Source of the DNA: Myxococcales bacterium | GTDB lineage: Bacteria > Myxococcota_A > UBA9160 > SMWR01 | Direction: 5' to 3' | DNA length: 52,305 nucleotides | NCBI GenBank assembly: GCA_022572485.1 | Contig: JACZVU010000001.1 | Location: forward strand, 1 to 52,305 | In this document: positions 25,506-33,130 of the stretch, piece after piece | How the letters are laid out: each line of letters starts with the position of its first letter | How positions within the stretch are numbered: position 1 is the first letter of the stretch | Made by a program: the position numbers and the translations under genes | Notes under the pieces: generated by a model | Told to the model about the DNA's origin: nothing | Seen by the model: the letters and a program-made list of their open reading frames with translations, nothing else | Database searches by the model: none

Positions 25506-27071
25506 CTAGTAGGGGCCGAGTGGAAGCGAGCCGTCGCGGAGCAGATCGAGTACCCGCGCGATGTCGAGGTCTTGACGGCGATCTTCCGTGACGGTTGCGG
25601 CGACCTTGCGGACGGCTTCGCGGAGCGTGAGAGGTGCGCGAAGTTGATTGCCTCCTTCGCGCAGATCGAGGGCCTGGCAGGCGGCGAGCAGTGCGATCGT
25701 GGCGACGGTCTCGCTTAGTTCGAGAATGCGCCGGCAGTCCCGGGCCGCGATGGTCCCCATGCTCACCTTGTCTTGATTGTGCGACTCGGTGCTGCGACTG
25801 AATGCTGACGCGGGCATCGTGAGCTTCAACGCTTCGGCGGTCAGCGCGGATGCGCTGATCTGCATCGCCTTGAAGCCGTGGTGAGAGACGTCGTTGGCTG
25901 CGACGAGGTTGGCGGGGAGTCCGTCGCTGGTTTCGGGAACGCAGAGCAGGGCGAGCTGGCGGTCGAGCAGATCCGCGATGCCCGCAGCCGCAGCCTTGAG
26001 TCCATCCATCGCGAAGCAGATCTGGCCGCCGTAGAAATTTCCCCCGTGCAGGATCTCGCCGCGTTCGGGGTCGACGATCGGGTTGTCGTCTACTCCGTTG
26101 ATCTCGATCTCCAACGTGCGCTCTGCCGCGCTGATGGCTTCGACGAAGACGCCGATCACGTGAGGCGCGCAGCGAATCGAGTAGCGGTCCTGGATGCGCG
26201 CGGGCGGTGGAATGTCGGTGTCCGCGCCAAATTCGAGATCCGCGCGGATCCAGTCCGCGCAGCGGATTTCGCTCGGGTGGGGTTTGAGTTCGAAAATCCG
26301 CGGGTCGAAGTGGCCGCGGTTGCCGTGGGTGACGTCGACAGTGATTGCGGTGATTGACGCGGCGAGCCTCGCGAGGCGGCGCGCGCGCTCGTAACAGATC
26401 GTGCCGATTGCCGTCATGACGCTGGTTCCGTTCATGAGCGACAGGCTCTCCTTGGGGAGCAAAGCCAGAGGCTCGAACCCGAGCTTGGCAAGCGCCTCCG
26501 GAGCCGGCATGACGTGGCCGCGAAGCGTTACCTCGCGCTCGCCGAAAAGCGCTGCCGCAAGATAAGAGAGAGGGGTCAGATCGCCGCTTGCCCCGACGGA
26601 GCCTTCCTCGGGGATCTGAGGCAGCAACCTCTCATTGAGAAATTCGCAGAGCCTTTCGAGCAGTTCGGTCCGCACCCCCGAGTGCCCCTTGGCGAGTGTG
26701 ATCAAGCGGATGGCCACCACCGCGGCCGCTTCGGTCTCGTCTAGGATTCGGCCGGTCCCGCAGCCGTGGAAGCGCATCAGATTGACCGGAAGCTTGCCGC
26801 GCAGGTCCGGCGGAATCGAGGTCCCCGCGCAGGCTCCGACCCCGGTCGTGACGCCATAGATGGTGCCGCCGTTGGATTCTGCGCGCTCCACGGTGGCGCG
26901 CGCTTTCGCGAGCTTCTCTCGGTAGATCGGATCGTCGTCGAGGGCGACGCGTCGCTCGCCCGAGGCGAGCGCGAGCACATCGTGGATCGAGAGCCAGCCG
27001 GATCCGACGACCGCCGTCGCGCTGGGATCGGCGGGCAGCGGCTGGAGAGTGAAGGGGCGCTCGATGCTCAT
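25506..27071 (-). CDS. Aromatic amino acid ammonia lyase (HAL/TAL family)
   Basis: A 521-residue MIO enzyme. The ASG triad that forms the prosthetic group is in GSVGASGDLTPLSY (A161-S162-G163), and the IYGVTTGVG loop supplies Tyr72. The family removes ammonia from His, Tyr or Phe. In aryl polyene/flexirubin clusters a lyase of this family makes the 4-hydroxycinnamate starter. The substrate-selecting stretch is NLMRFHGCG (97-105), not the YH of classic bacterial TAL, so Tyr, Phe or another aryl amino acid all stay possible. ATG 27071 is used; an upstream start would add ten residues. Confidence 0.9.
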   Translation of the reverse strand: MSIERPFTLQPLPADPSATAVVGSGWLSIHDVLALASGERRVALDDDPIYREKLAKARATVERAESNGGTIYGVTTGVGACAGTSIPPDLRGKLPVNLMRFHGCGTGRILDETEAAAVVAIRLITLAKGHSGVRTELLERLCEFLNERLLPQIPEEGSVGASGDLTPLSYLAAALFGEREVTLRGHVMPAPEALAKLGFEPLALLPKESLSLMNGTSVMTAIGTICYERARRLARLAASITAITVDVTHGNRGHFDPRIFELKPHPSEIRCADWIRADLEFGADTDIPPPARIQDRYSIRCAPHVIGVFVEAISAAERTLEIEINGVDDNPIVDPERGEILHGGNFYGGQICFAMDGLKAAAAGIADLLDRQLALLCVPETSDGLPANLVAANDVSHHGFKAMQISASALTAEALKLTMPASAFSRSTESHNQDKVSMGTIAARDCRRILELSETVATIALLAACQALDLREGGNQLRAPLTLREAVRKVAATVTEDRRQDLDIARVLDLLRDGSLPLGPY

Positions 27072-27115
27072 CGCGCCGCATATTAGCCCGATTTGCCTCA
27101 AGGGCTTGGGTTAGA

Positions 27116-27925
27116 ATGGGCGCTGGATTCCCGGCTATGCACACCCCGTTCGCGTATTCACTGCAAGTCGCCCGTACCGCGCTCGGTTTTGCGGCTTTCG
27201 GCCTGATGGCCCCCGTGCTGGGCCTCGTCGCGTTTCAGGTGGCACAAACCCGATCCCGCGACGCGTTGGACCGAGAGCTGCGGATGCAGCGCATCGTGCA
27301 CCGCGCCGCGCGGGTCTTCATGAGACTGATCAACACACTCGGAGCGGTGAAGTCGGTGGGCCATGGAGTCGAGCGCCTTCGCGAGGCCGGCCCTCAGGTC
27401 GTGGTCGCGAATCATCCGACGCTCATCGACGTCTTGGCACTGCTGGCCCTCATGCCACAGGCGGATCTGGTCGTCAGTGTGGAGCGAGCGAACAACCTCT
27501 TCCTTCGCCGTCTCATCCAAGCGTGCGGCTATCTTCGCAACGATGGCGGCCTCGCGACCGTCACCGAGTGCGTGGACCGAATTCGCGCGGGTCGCTCGCT
27601 GATCGTATTCCCGGAGGGAACGAGATCGCCGAAGCACGGGCTCCATCGCTTTCACCGAGGTGCGGCCCATATCGCCCTGCGGGTGCCCTGTGATTTGCTT
27701 CCCGTGGTGATTATCTGCGATCCGCCCGCGCTTGGAAAGGGTCAGAAGTGGTACGATCTGCCCGATCGCGCGATTCGGATGACGCTCGTGGTCGAGGATC
27801 CGATCACAACGGAATCGGTCCTGGGAGAAAGGGTGGCTCTCCCCGTGGCGGCGCGCAGGTTGACCTCGCAGCTCCGCGAATTATTCGAGAAGGGATCGAA
27901 CATTGTCGACGCCGGAATCGCTTGA
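27116..27925 (+). CDS. PlsC-type acyltransferase 2
   Basis: A 269-residue paralog of the protein encoded at 6716, with HPTLID (H100, D105) and FPEGTR (165-170), and matching flanking sequence such as HRGAAHIALR and CDPPALGKGQKWYD. The role is the same: acyl transfer to a glycerolipid-type or cluster-specific acceptor. The ATG at 27137 would trim seven residues and is an equal choice. It heads the last plus-strand run of the cluster, with 44 bp to the divergent ammonia lyase start, so a shared promoter region must be very compact. Confidence 0.83.
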   Translation: MGAGFPAMHTPFAYSLQVARTALGFAAFGLMAPVLGLVAFQVAQTRSRDALDRELRMQRIVHRAARVFMRLINTLGAVKSVGHGVERLREAGPQVVVANHPTLIDVLALLALMPQADLVVSVERANNLFLRRLIQACGYLRNDGGLATVTECVDRIRAGRSLIVFPEGTRSPKHGLHRFHRGAAHIALRVPCDLLPVVIICDPPALGKGQKWYDLPDRAIRMTLVVEDPITTESVLGERVALPVAARRLTSQLRELFEKGSNIVDAGIA

Positions 27926-28172
27926 GTTCGAACTCAAGCAGTTGATTATCGAATCCCTGGCGCTGGAGGACGTAACACCGGAGAATATCGAATCCAATGC
28001 AGCGCTCTTCGTTGAAGGTTTGGGGTTGGATTCGATCGATGCGCTGGAACTCGCCATGGTCCTCGAAGAGCGTTATGGGGTTCGGATCGGCGATGATCCT
28101 GAACTGAATCGGCAGATCTTCGCTTCTGTGCGAAATCTTGCGGCCTACGTCGACGAGCATCGGGCCGCCTAG
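27903..28172 (+). CDS. Acyl carrier protein 3
   Basis: An 89-residue carrier with the phosphopantetheine serine in GLGLDSIDAL (S44). Start is TTG 27903, overlapping the acyltransferase end by 23 bp; no better start exists in frame. Its motif resembles that of ACP 1. It directly precedes ACP 4, and two adjacent ACPs are typical for aryl polyene clusters, where one loads the starter and the other the extending chain. Confidence 0.88.
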   Translation: MSTPESLEFELKQLIIESLALEDVTPENIESNAALFVEGLGLDSIDALELAMVLEERYGVRIGDDPELNRQIFASVRNLAAYVDEHRAA

Positions 28173-28195
28173 TCGGAGCCAGCTGGTTTGGATGG

Positions 28196-28450
28196 ATGAC
28201 CAAAGAGAAGATCTACACGATGTTCGTCGAGGTGCTCGCCAAGCACTTCGAAATCGAAGGCGAGCAGGTGCACACCCGAGCGCGCCTGGTTGCGGATCTC
28301 GACCTCGACAGCCTGGATCTCATCGCGCTAGGTGCAGAAATCGAGGAGATAACCGGCATCGCGCTCGAAGAGAAGGACATTCGCGACTGTGAGACTCTCG
28401 GAGATTTGATCGATCGTTTCGCTGCGCGAGTCACCGAGCGCGGTTGCTGA
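28196..28450 (+). CDS. Acyl carrier protein 4
   Basis: An 84-residue acidic ACP with the prosthetic-group serine in DLDLDSLDL (S39). It sits 23 bp after ACP 3 and 22 bp before the ligase-dehydratase fusion. Paired with ACP 3 it probably serves the chain-elongating ketosynthase pair. Confidence 0.9.
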   Translation: MTKEKIYTMFVEVLAKHFEIEGEQVHTRARLVADLDLDSLDLIALGAEIEEITGIALEEKDIRDCETLGDLIDRFAARVTERGC

Positions 28451-28472
28451 AGGTTTTGGACCCCGCGAAGGA

Positions 28473-30239
28473 ATGTCGATGCCGGTGGGATCCGTGGTGC
28501 TCTCGCGACTCGATCGCGCTGCAGAGCTGACGGGCTTTCCGGTCGCGTTCGATCGCGCGGGCAGCCGAGATGCTCGGGACCTAATCCGCGACGCCGCGGG
28601 GCTCGCGGCCGCGATCGCCAAGGTGGGATCGGGTCGCTGGCTCGTCTTCACCGAGGACAGCTACGCGGCGGCTGTGGGTCTAATCGCGCTCGCGCAGACG
28701 CGGTGTATCGCGGTGCTCGCGCCGAATCGGCAGCCCGAGACCCTGCGTGAACTCGGAGCCGATGTGATCGGCGCGATCCTCGATGTGGACCTTTCCACGG
28801 ATGCGCTCTCGGGAGTGATGCAGCTCGCGCCTCTCGCACAGCGACCCTCGGACGACTGGGTCTGGCGCGCAGCTGATCGTAACGCCGCGTTTGCAGAATT
28901 CTGGACTTCGGGAACGACCGGCGATCATCACGGCGTCATCAAATCGCTTGGGCATCTCGAAGACGAAGTCGAGACTCTCGAGGCCGCGTTCGGCGCTCCG
29001 ATTCCCGCTCGCGCGCGTGTGTTTTCGACGGTTTCCCACCAGCACATCTACGGCCTGCTGTTTCGGGTTCTCTGGCCGCTCGCGGCGGGTCGCCCTTTCC
29101 AGAGAGACACCTTGCTGCACCCCCAGGAGTTGTTGCCGCGAATGGCCGAGGAAGCGGATTGCGTACTCGCCAGTTCTCCAGCCCATCTCAAGCGCATGAC
29201 TGCGACGGGCGAGTTGAAGCGCATCGCACCCAATTGCCGTGCGGTGTTTTCATCGGGTGGCGTGCTCGATGCGGGCACCGCAGCAGGCGTCGTGGCTGCT
29301 CTCGGCGCGGCCGCTTACGAGATCCTCGGATCGACGGAAACCGGCGGCGTTGCGCTGCGACAGCAGACCGGCCGCTCTGAGGCGTGGGTTCCATTTCCGG
29401 TCGTTTCGGTGGAACGCGAAGTCGGTGGAGAGCGATTGGTCGTGACGTCGCCCTTTGCGAGTGCAGGAGATCCCGTTGACGACACGCGGCGCCGCTTCAT
29501 GATGGGGGATCGGGTCGAGATTCTCGACGACGGCTCCTTTCTCCTGCTCGGGCGCGCGGACCGCATCGTCAAGATCGGTGAAAAACGTCTGTCTCTGCCC
29601 GCGATGGAGCGGGATCTCGTCGCGCACCCGCGCGTCGAAGAAGCCGCGCTCGTCGTTCTAGATCGCGGCGCCGACCCTCGCGTGCATGCCGCCATCGTGC
29701 TCGACGAAGCCGGAAAACGAGAGATTCGCGCGGACGGACGTCGCCGCTTGAGCGAGTTGCTCTCTCGACACCTGGCGGCGCGTTGGGATCGCGTCTTGTT
29801 GCCGCGGGTCTGGCGCTACGTTGAAGAGCTGCCGCGCGACGCCCAGGGAAAGACGCCCCGGGCTCGACTCGTGGCGCTGTTCGAAGTGCCGCGGCGCGAC
29901 CCCATCTTGATCAAAGAATCTCGCTGTGCCGACTACATCGAACGCCGGCTCGAAGTTCCCGACGATCTGGTTTTTCTGCAAGGCCATTTCGAAGGCTTTC
30001 CGATCGTTGCCGGAGTCGTGCAGCTGCGCTGGGTGGTCGGTGCGGTGTGCGCGTGGCTCGGCAAGATGCCTCGCGTGCAGGCTGTGGAAGCGCTCAAGTT
30101 TCCAGAACCGATGCTTCCCGGCCAGTCGTTCACACTCCGAGCCGATCTCTCCGAGCGTCGCGATTCGATTCGCTTTCGCTTGTACGACCAGAGCCGTACC
30201 TTTGCGACCGGCCGTTGGCGGATTGGAGCTCCCCGTTGA
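28473..30239 (+). CDS. Acyl-ACP synthetase fused to hotdog dehydratase
   Basis: A 588-residue fusion. The first 460 or so residues form an ANL adenylating domain with a modified P-loop TSGTTGDHHG (145-154), and a GRADRIVKIGEKRLS motif follows later. From about residue 475 a hotdog domain begins, with FLQGHFEGFPIVAGV holding the catalytic-type His505. This arrangement occurs in aryl polyene pathways: the synthetase loads the aryl acid onto an ACP and the second domain dehydrates 3-hydroxyacyl intermediates. The last residue of the SSGK-type motif is replaced by DAQGKTPR, still with a lysine. Its stop overlaps the glycosyltransferase TTG. Confidence 0.85.
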   Translation: MSMPVGSVVLSRLDRAAELTGFPVAFDRAGSRDARDLIRDAAGLAAAIAKVGSGRWLVFTEDSYAAAVGLIALAQTRCIAVLAPNRQPETLRELGADVIGAILDVDLSTDALSGVMQLAPLAQRPSDDWVWRAADRNAAFAEFWTSGTTGDHHGVIKSLGHLEDEVETLEAAFGAPIPARARVFSTVSHQHIYGLLFRVLWPLAAGRPFQRDTLLHPQELLPRMAEEADCVLASSPAHLKRMTATGELKRIAPNCRAVFSSGGVLDAGTAAGVVAALGAAAYEILGSTETGGVALRQQTGRSEAWVPFPVVSVEREVGGERLVVTSPFASAGDPVDDTRRRFMMGDRVEILDDGSFLLLGRADRIVKIGEKRLSLPAMERDLVAHPRVEEAALVVLDRGADPRVHAAIVLDEAGKREIRADGRRRLSELLSRHLAARWDRVLLPRVWRYVEELPRDAQGKTPRARLVALFEVPRRDPILIKESRCADYIERRLEVPDDLVFLQGHFEGFPIVAGVVQLRWVVGAVCAWLGKMPRVQAVEALKFPEPMLPGQSFTLRADLSERRDSIRFRLYDQSRTFATGRWRIGAPR

Positions 30240-30976
30240 ATCTCTGCCTGCTGATCCCGATCTACGATCACAAAGACCAGATCCGCTGTGTGCTCGACAG
30301 TCTCGCGGAATTCGACCTCCACTGCATCGTGGTCGATGACGGGAGCGGAATCGAGACGCGCGCGGTGCTCGATGCCGCCGAGAAGGACTACAGTTGGGTC
30401 GAAGTCTACCACCGCGATGTCAATGGCGGGCGCGGCGCGGCGCTCGCTTCGGGTTATCGCCTGGCCGCGAAGCGCGGATACACTCACGCGATTCAGCTCG
30501 ATGCCGATGGGCAACACGACGCCGCGGACGTTTCGCGATTCGTCGAAGCCGTTCATGCCAACCCCGATGCGTTGATTCTCGGGGCGCCGACTTTCGACGA
30601 GACCGCGCCCAAAAGCCGCCTCTACGGCCGACAGCTGTCTCGGTGGATGGTTTGGCTGACCACCCTTTCGATGGACGTGTTGGATCCGCTCTGCGGTTTC
30701 CGCGGAGTCCCCCTCGCGGCGACGGTGGAACTCCTCGATTCGGTGAAAATGGGGCAGCACATGGAGTTCGATCCCCAATTGGTCATCCGGCTCTACTGGT
30801 GCGGCGTTCCGGTTCGGAACCTGCCCACCAGGGTCGTCTATGACGCCGAGGGCCTCTCGCACTTCGATTTTCTGCGCGACAACCTCCGGCTGATTGGCGT
30901 CTACGTTCAGGCACTCGGGGGTATGGTGCTGCGATCTCCCAACCTACTGGCGCGCCGCGCGAGCTCTGCCGCATGA
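30236..30976 (+). CDS. Family-2 glycosyltransferase
   Basis: A 246-residue GT-A fold enzyme with VVDDGSG (32-38) and the metal-binding LDADGQHD (88-95). It would transfer a sugar from a nucleotide or polyprenyl donor, either onto the aryl head group or onto the lipid anchor of the pigment. TTG 30236 is chosen because the fold begins exactly there and it overlaps the previous stop (TTGA). A second, longer open frame starting upstream overlaps the dehydratase domain and is not used. The stop overlaps the next gene by 4 bp. Confidence 0.85.
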   Translation: MNLCLLIPIYDHKDQIRCVLDSLAEFDLHCIVVDDGSGIETRAVLDAAEKDYSWVEVYHRDVNGGRGAALASGYRLAAKRGYTHAIQLDADGQHDAADVSRFVEAVHANPDALILGAPTFDETAPKSRLYGRQLSRWMVWLTTLSMDVLDPLCGFRGVPLAATVELLDSVKMGQHMEFDPQLVIRLYWCGVPVRNLPTRVVYDAEGLSHFDFLRDNLRLIGVYVQALGGMVLRSPNLLARRASSAA

Positions 30977-31920
30977 GGGCCGCTCACTGGTCAGAGGTCG
31001 CGGAGCGTGGGAGTGTCGGTGCGTTGCGTTTTGCCGCTTGGATGCATCGAAACTTTGGAAGAAGGCCCATGCAGGTGCTTCTCTGGGGTGCGTCTTGTTA
31101 TTTCTTCCTGTTCGCACGGAGCGTGCGGCGCGCTTCGCGCCGGTATCTCGAACGGGTCTGGGCGACTCCCGAGGGTCGTGCCACGCTGCGTTGCCCGCCC
31201 AATTCACTCAGTGTGATCAAGCACCTCTACGCGTTTGCGATGAACCTCTACGATCGAGCCGTCGTTTTGGGAGGTGCGCTCGACGATTATACGATCGAGC
31301 ACGATCGCAGTGACGAGATTTTCGAATTTGCGCGGAAGAAACAAGGCGCTCTGCTGCTTGGCGCGCACCTCGGTAGTTTCGAGTTGCTGTGGTTTTTGTC
31401 TCGAAAATACGATCTTACGATCAACGTCGTCGTCTTCTACAAAAATGCGGAACGCATCAATTCGTTTTTCAATGCGCTCGATCCCGATATGCACCTCCGC
31501 GCAATCGGCCTCGACCCTACGTCGGTGAGCGCCGCGTTCAACATCAAGGCTTGCATCGATCGCGGAGAGTTCGTCGTGATCCTCGCTGACCGCGTCGCTC
31601 CCGGGAAGCGCGCTCGCTGCGCGCAGGTGACGTTTCTCGGTGAGAGCGCGCCTTTTCCGATGGGACCGTTTACGCTCGCGGGCTTGCTCGATTGTCCTGT
31701 TCTGATGGCACTCTGTCTGCGCACCGGAGATTGTCGCTATCGGACCGTATTGCGGCCATTGCGCGAAGCTGGGCCCATACCGCGCGGCGAACGCGAGAAG
31801 CGCGCGCAGGAACTCCTCGCGCAGTATGTCGGCCTGCTCGAAACCTACTGTCATCGCTTTCCCTACGAGTGGTTCAATTTCTTTGACTTCTGGAACGATC
31901 TACCGGAGCGTGCATCGTGA
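30973..31920 (+). CDS. LpxL/HtrB-type acyltransferase 2
   Basis: A 315-residue paralog of the protein encoded at 7795. Its catalytic motif is HLGSFE (H132, E137), the HxxxxE form also known from authentic LpxL. Shared features include a RYLERVWATPEGRATL region and a C-terminal WFNFFDFW. Together with the PlsC-type pair, it suggests that two acylation steps or two acceptors exist. Start overlaps the glycosyltransferase stop (ATGA) and the stop overlaps the dehydratase GTG. Confidence 0.86.
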   Translation: MRAAHWSEVAERGSVGALRFAAWMHRNFGRRPMQVLLWGASCYFFLFARSVRRASRRYLERVWATPEGRATLRCPPNSLSVIKHLYAFAMNLYDRAVVLGGALDDYTIEHDRSDEIFEFARKKQGALLLGAHLGSFELLWFLSRKYDLTINVVVFYKNAERINSFFNALDPDMHLRAIGLDPTSVSAAFNIKACIDRGEFVVILADRVAPGKRARCAQVTFLGESAPFPMGPFTLAGLLDCPVLMALCLRTGDCRYRTVLRPLREAGPIPRGEREKRAQELLAQYVGLLETYCHRFPYEWFNFFDFWNDLPERAS

Positions 31921-32381
31921 GTACGCGTTCATTCCCTCCGATTTCCGAGTTGGTTCCGCACGCCGATGCGATGCTCTTGTTGGATCGGGTTCTCGCGCAC
32001 GAAGCGACCCACACGGTTTGCGCGACGAGTGCCGACCGGAGTTCGCTGTTCGCAAATTCCGATGGAAGCGTTCCGAGCTGGGTGGGCATCGAGTACATGG
32101 CGCAATGCGCGGCCGTCCACGGTGCACTCGCGAACCGAACCCGCGGTGAAGCGCCGCGCCCTGGTCTATTACTGGGGTCGCGCCGGCTCGAGATTCACCG
32201 GGATGCCTTTTTGGCTGGAGATCTCCTCGAGGTGACGGCCCGGCATCACATGGGAGAGTGCGGACTCGTTGCGTTCGACTGTTCGATCCGATCCGCGTCG
32301 AGCGGCGAGGCCCTGGTCGAAGGGCGCGTAAACCTCTATCTCTTCAAGGATTGGAGCGAATTTGGTGAGGTGCGCGAATGA
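31917..32381 (+). CDS. Hotdog-fold 3-hydroxyacyl-ACP dehydratase
   Basis: A 154-residue hotdog-fold protein with LVPHADAMLLLDRV near its N-terminus (H15) and a WVGIEYMAQCAAVHGAL helix, both as in 3-hydroxydecanoyl-ACP dehydratase-like members of aryl polyene clusters. With the fused hotdog domain at 28473, it would dehydrate 3-hydroxyacyl-ACP to the conjugated enoyl form. The GTG start overlaps the LpxL-type stop (GTGA) and the stop overlaps the reductase ATG. Confidence 0.86.
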   Translation: MSTRSFPPISELVPHADAMLLLDRVLAHEATHTVCATSADRSSLFANSDGSVPSWVGIEYMAQCAAVHGALANRTRGEAPRPGLLLGSRRLEIHRDAFLAGDLLEVTARHHMGECGLVAFDCSIRSASSGEALVEGRVNLYLFKDWSEFGEVRE

Positions 32382-33130
32382 GCACAGAGCGTCGAGCAGA
32401 GCAGGCTCCGCGCCGAATTTTGGTGACGGGCGCGAGCCGAGGGATCGGCCGCGCGATCGCGCTCGCGCTCGCGCGTGATGGTTTCGATCTGTCACTCGGC
32501 TATCTGCGGAGCAAGGCTGAGGCAGAATCGATCGCCGCGGAAATCGAAGCGCTCGGGCGGCGCGCGACGGGGCTGTGTTTCGACGTCTCGGATCGCGAGG
32601 CCTGCAAGCAAGCCATCACGTCCGACATCGAAATGCACGGCCCCTACTGGGGAGCGGTCTGCAACGCGGGGATTCAGTCCGACGGCCCCTTTCCGGGCTT
32701 GTCAGGAGACGCCTGGGATCGCGTGATTCGGACCAATCTCGACGGTTTCTACAACACCCTCCATCCGCTGGTGATGCCCATGGTGCGCGACCGTCGCGGT
32801 GGCAGGATCGTGACGATCACGTCTGTGTCGGGCCTTGCTGGAAACCGCGGGCAGGTCAACTACAGTGCCTCGAAGGCGGGCCTGATCGGCGCTTCGAAGT
32901 CACTCGCGCAAGAGCTCGCGAAGCGCGAGATCACCGTAAACTGTGTCGCTCCAGGTTGGATCGCGACCCAGATGCTCGAGGGTATGGACGCCGATTCACT
33001 CGCGGGCATGGTTCCGCTGCGGAGGCTCGGAACGCCCGAGGACGTCGCGGCCGCAGTAGCGTTCTTGATGTCTGCGGGGGCTTCCTACATCACCGGCCAG
33101 GTCCTCTCGGTCAACGGCGGGCTCTATTGA
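32378..33130 (+). CDS. 3-oxoacyl-ACP reductase (FabG-type SDR)
   Basis: A 250-residue short-chain dehydrogenase with the TGASRGIG cofactor motif (17-24), N120, and the catalytic S149-Y162-K166. It would reduce the 3-keto group after each condensation using NADPH, ahead of dehydration. It is the only such reductase in the cluster, so it would serve both ketosynthases. ATG overlaps the dehydratase stop, and the stop codon overlaps the following halogenase start (TGATG). Confidence 0.9.
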   Translation: MSTERRAEQAPRRILVTGASRGIGRAIALALARDGFDLSLGYLRSKAEAESIAAEIEALGRRATGLCFDVSDREACKQAITSDIEMHGPYWGAVCNAGIQSDGPFPGLSGDAWDRVIRTNLDGFYNTLHPLVMPMVRDRRGGRIVTITSVSGLAGNRGQVNYSASKAGLIGASKSLAQELAKREITVNCVAPGWIATQMLEGMDADSLAGMVPLRRLGTPEDVAAAVAFLMSAGASYITGQVLSVNGGLY

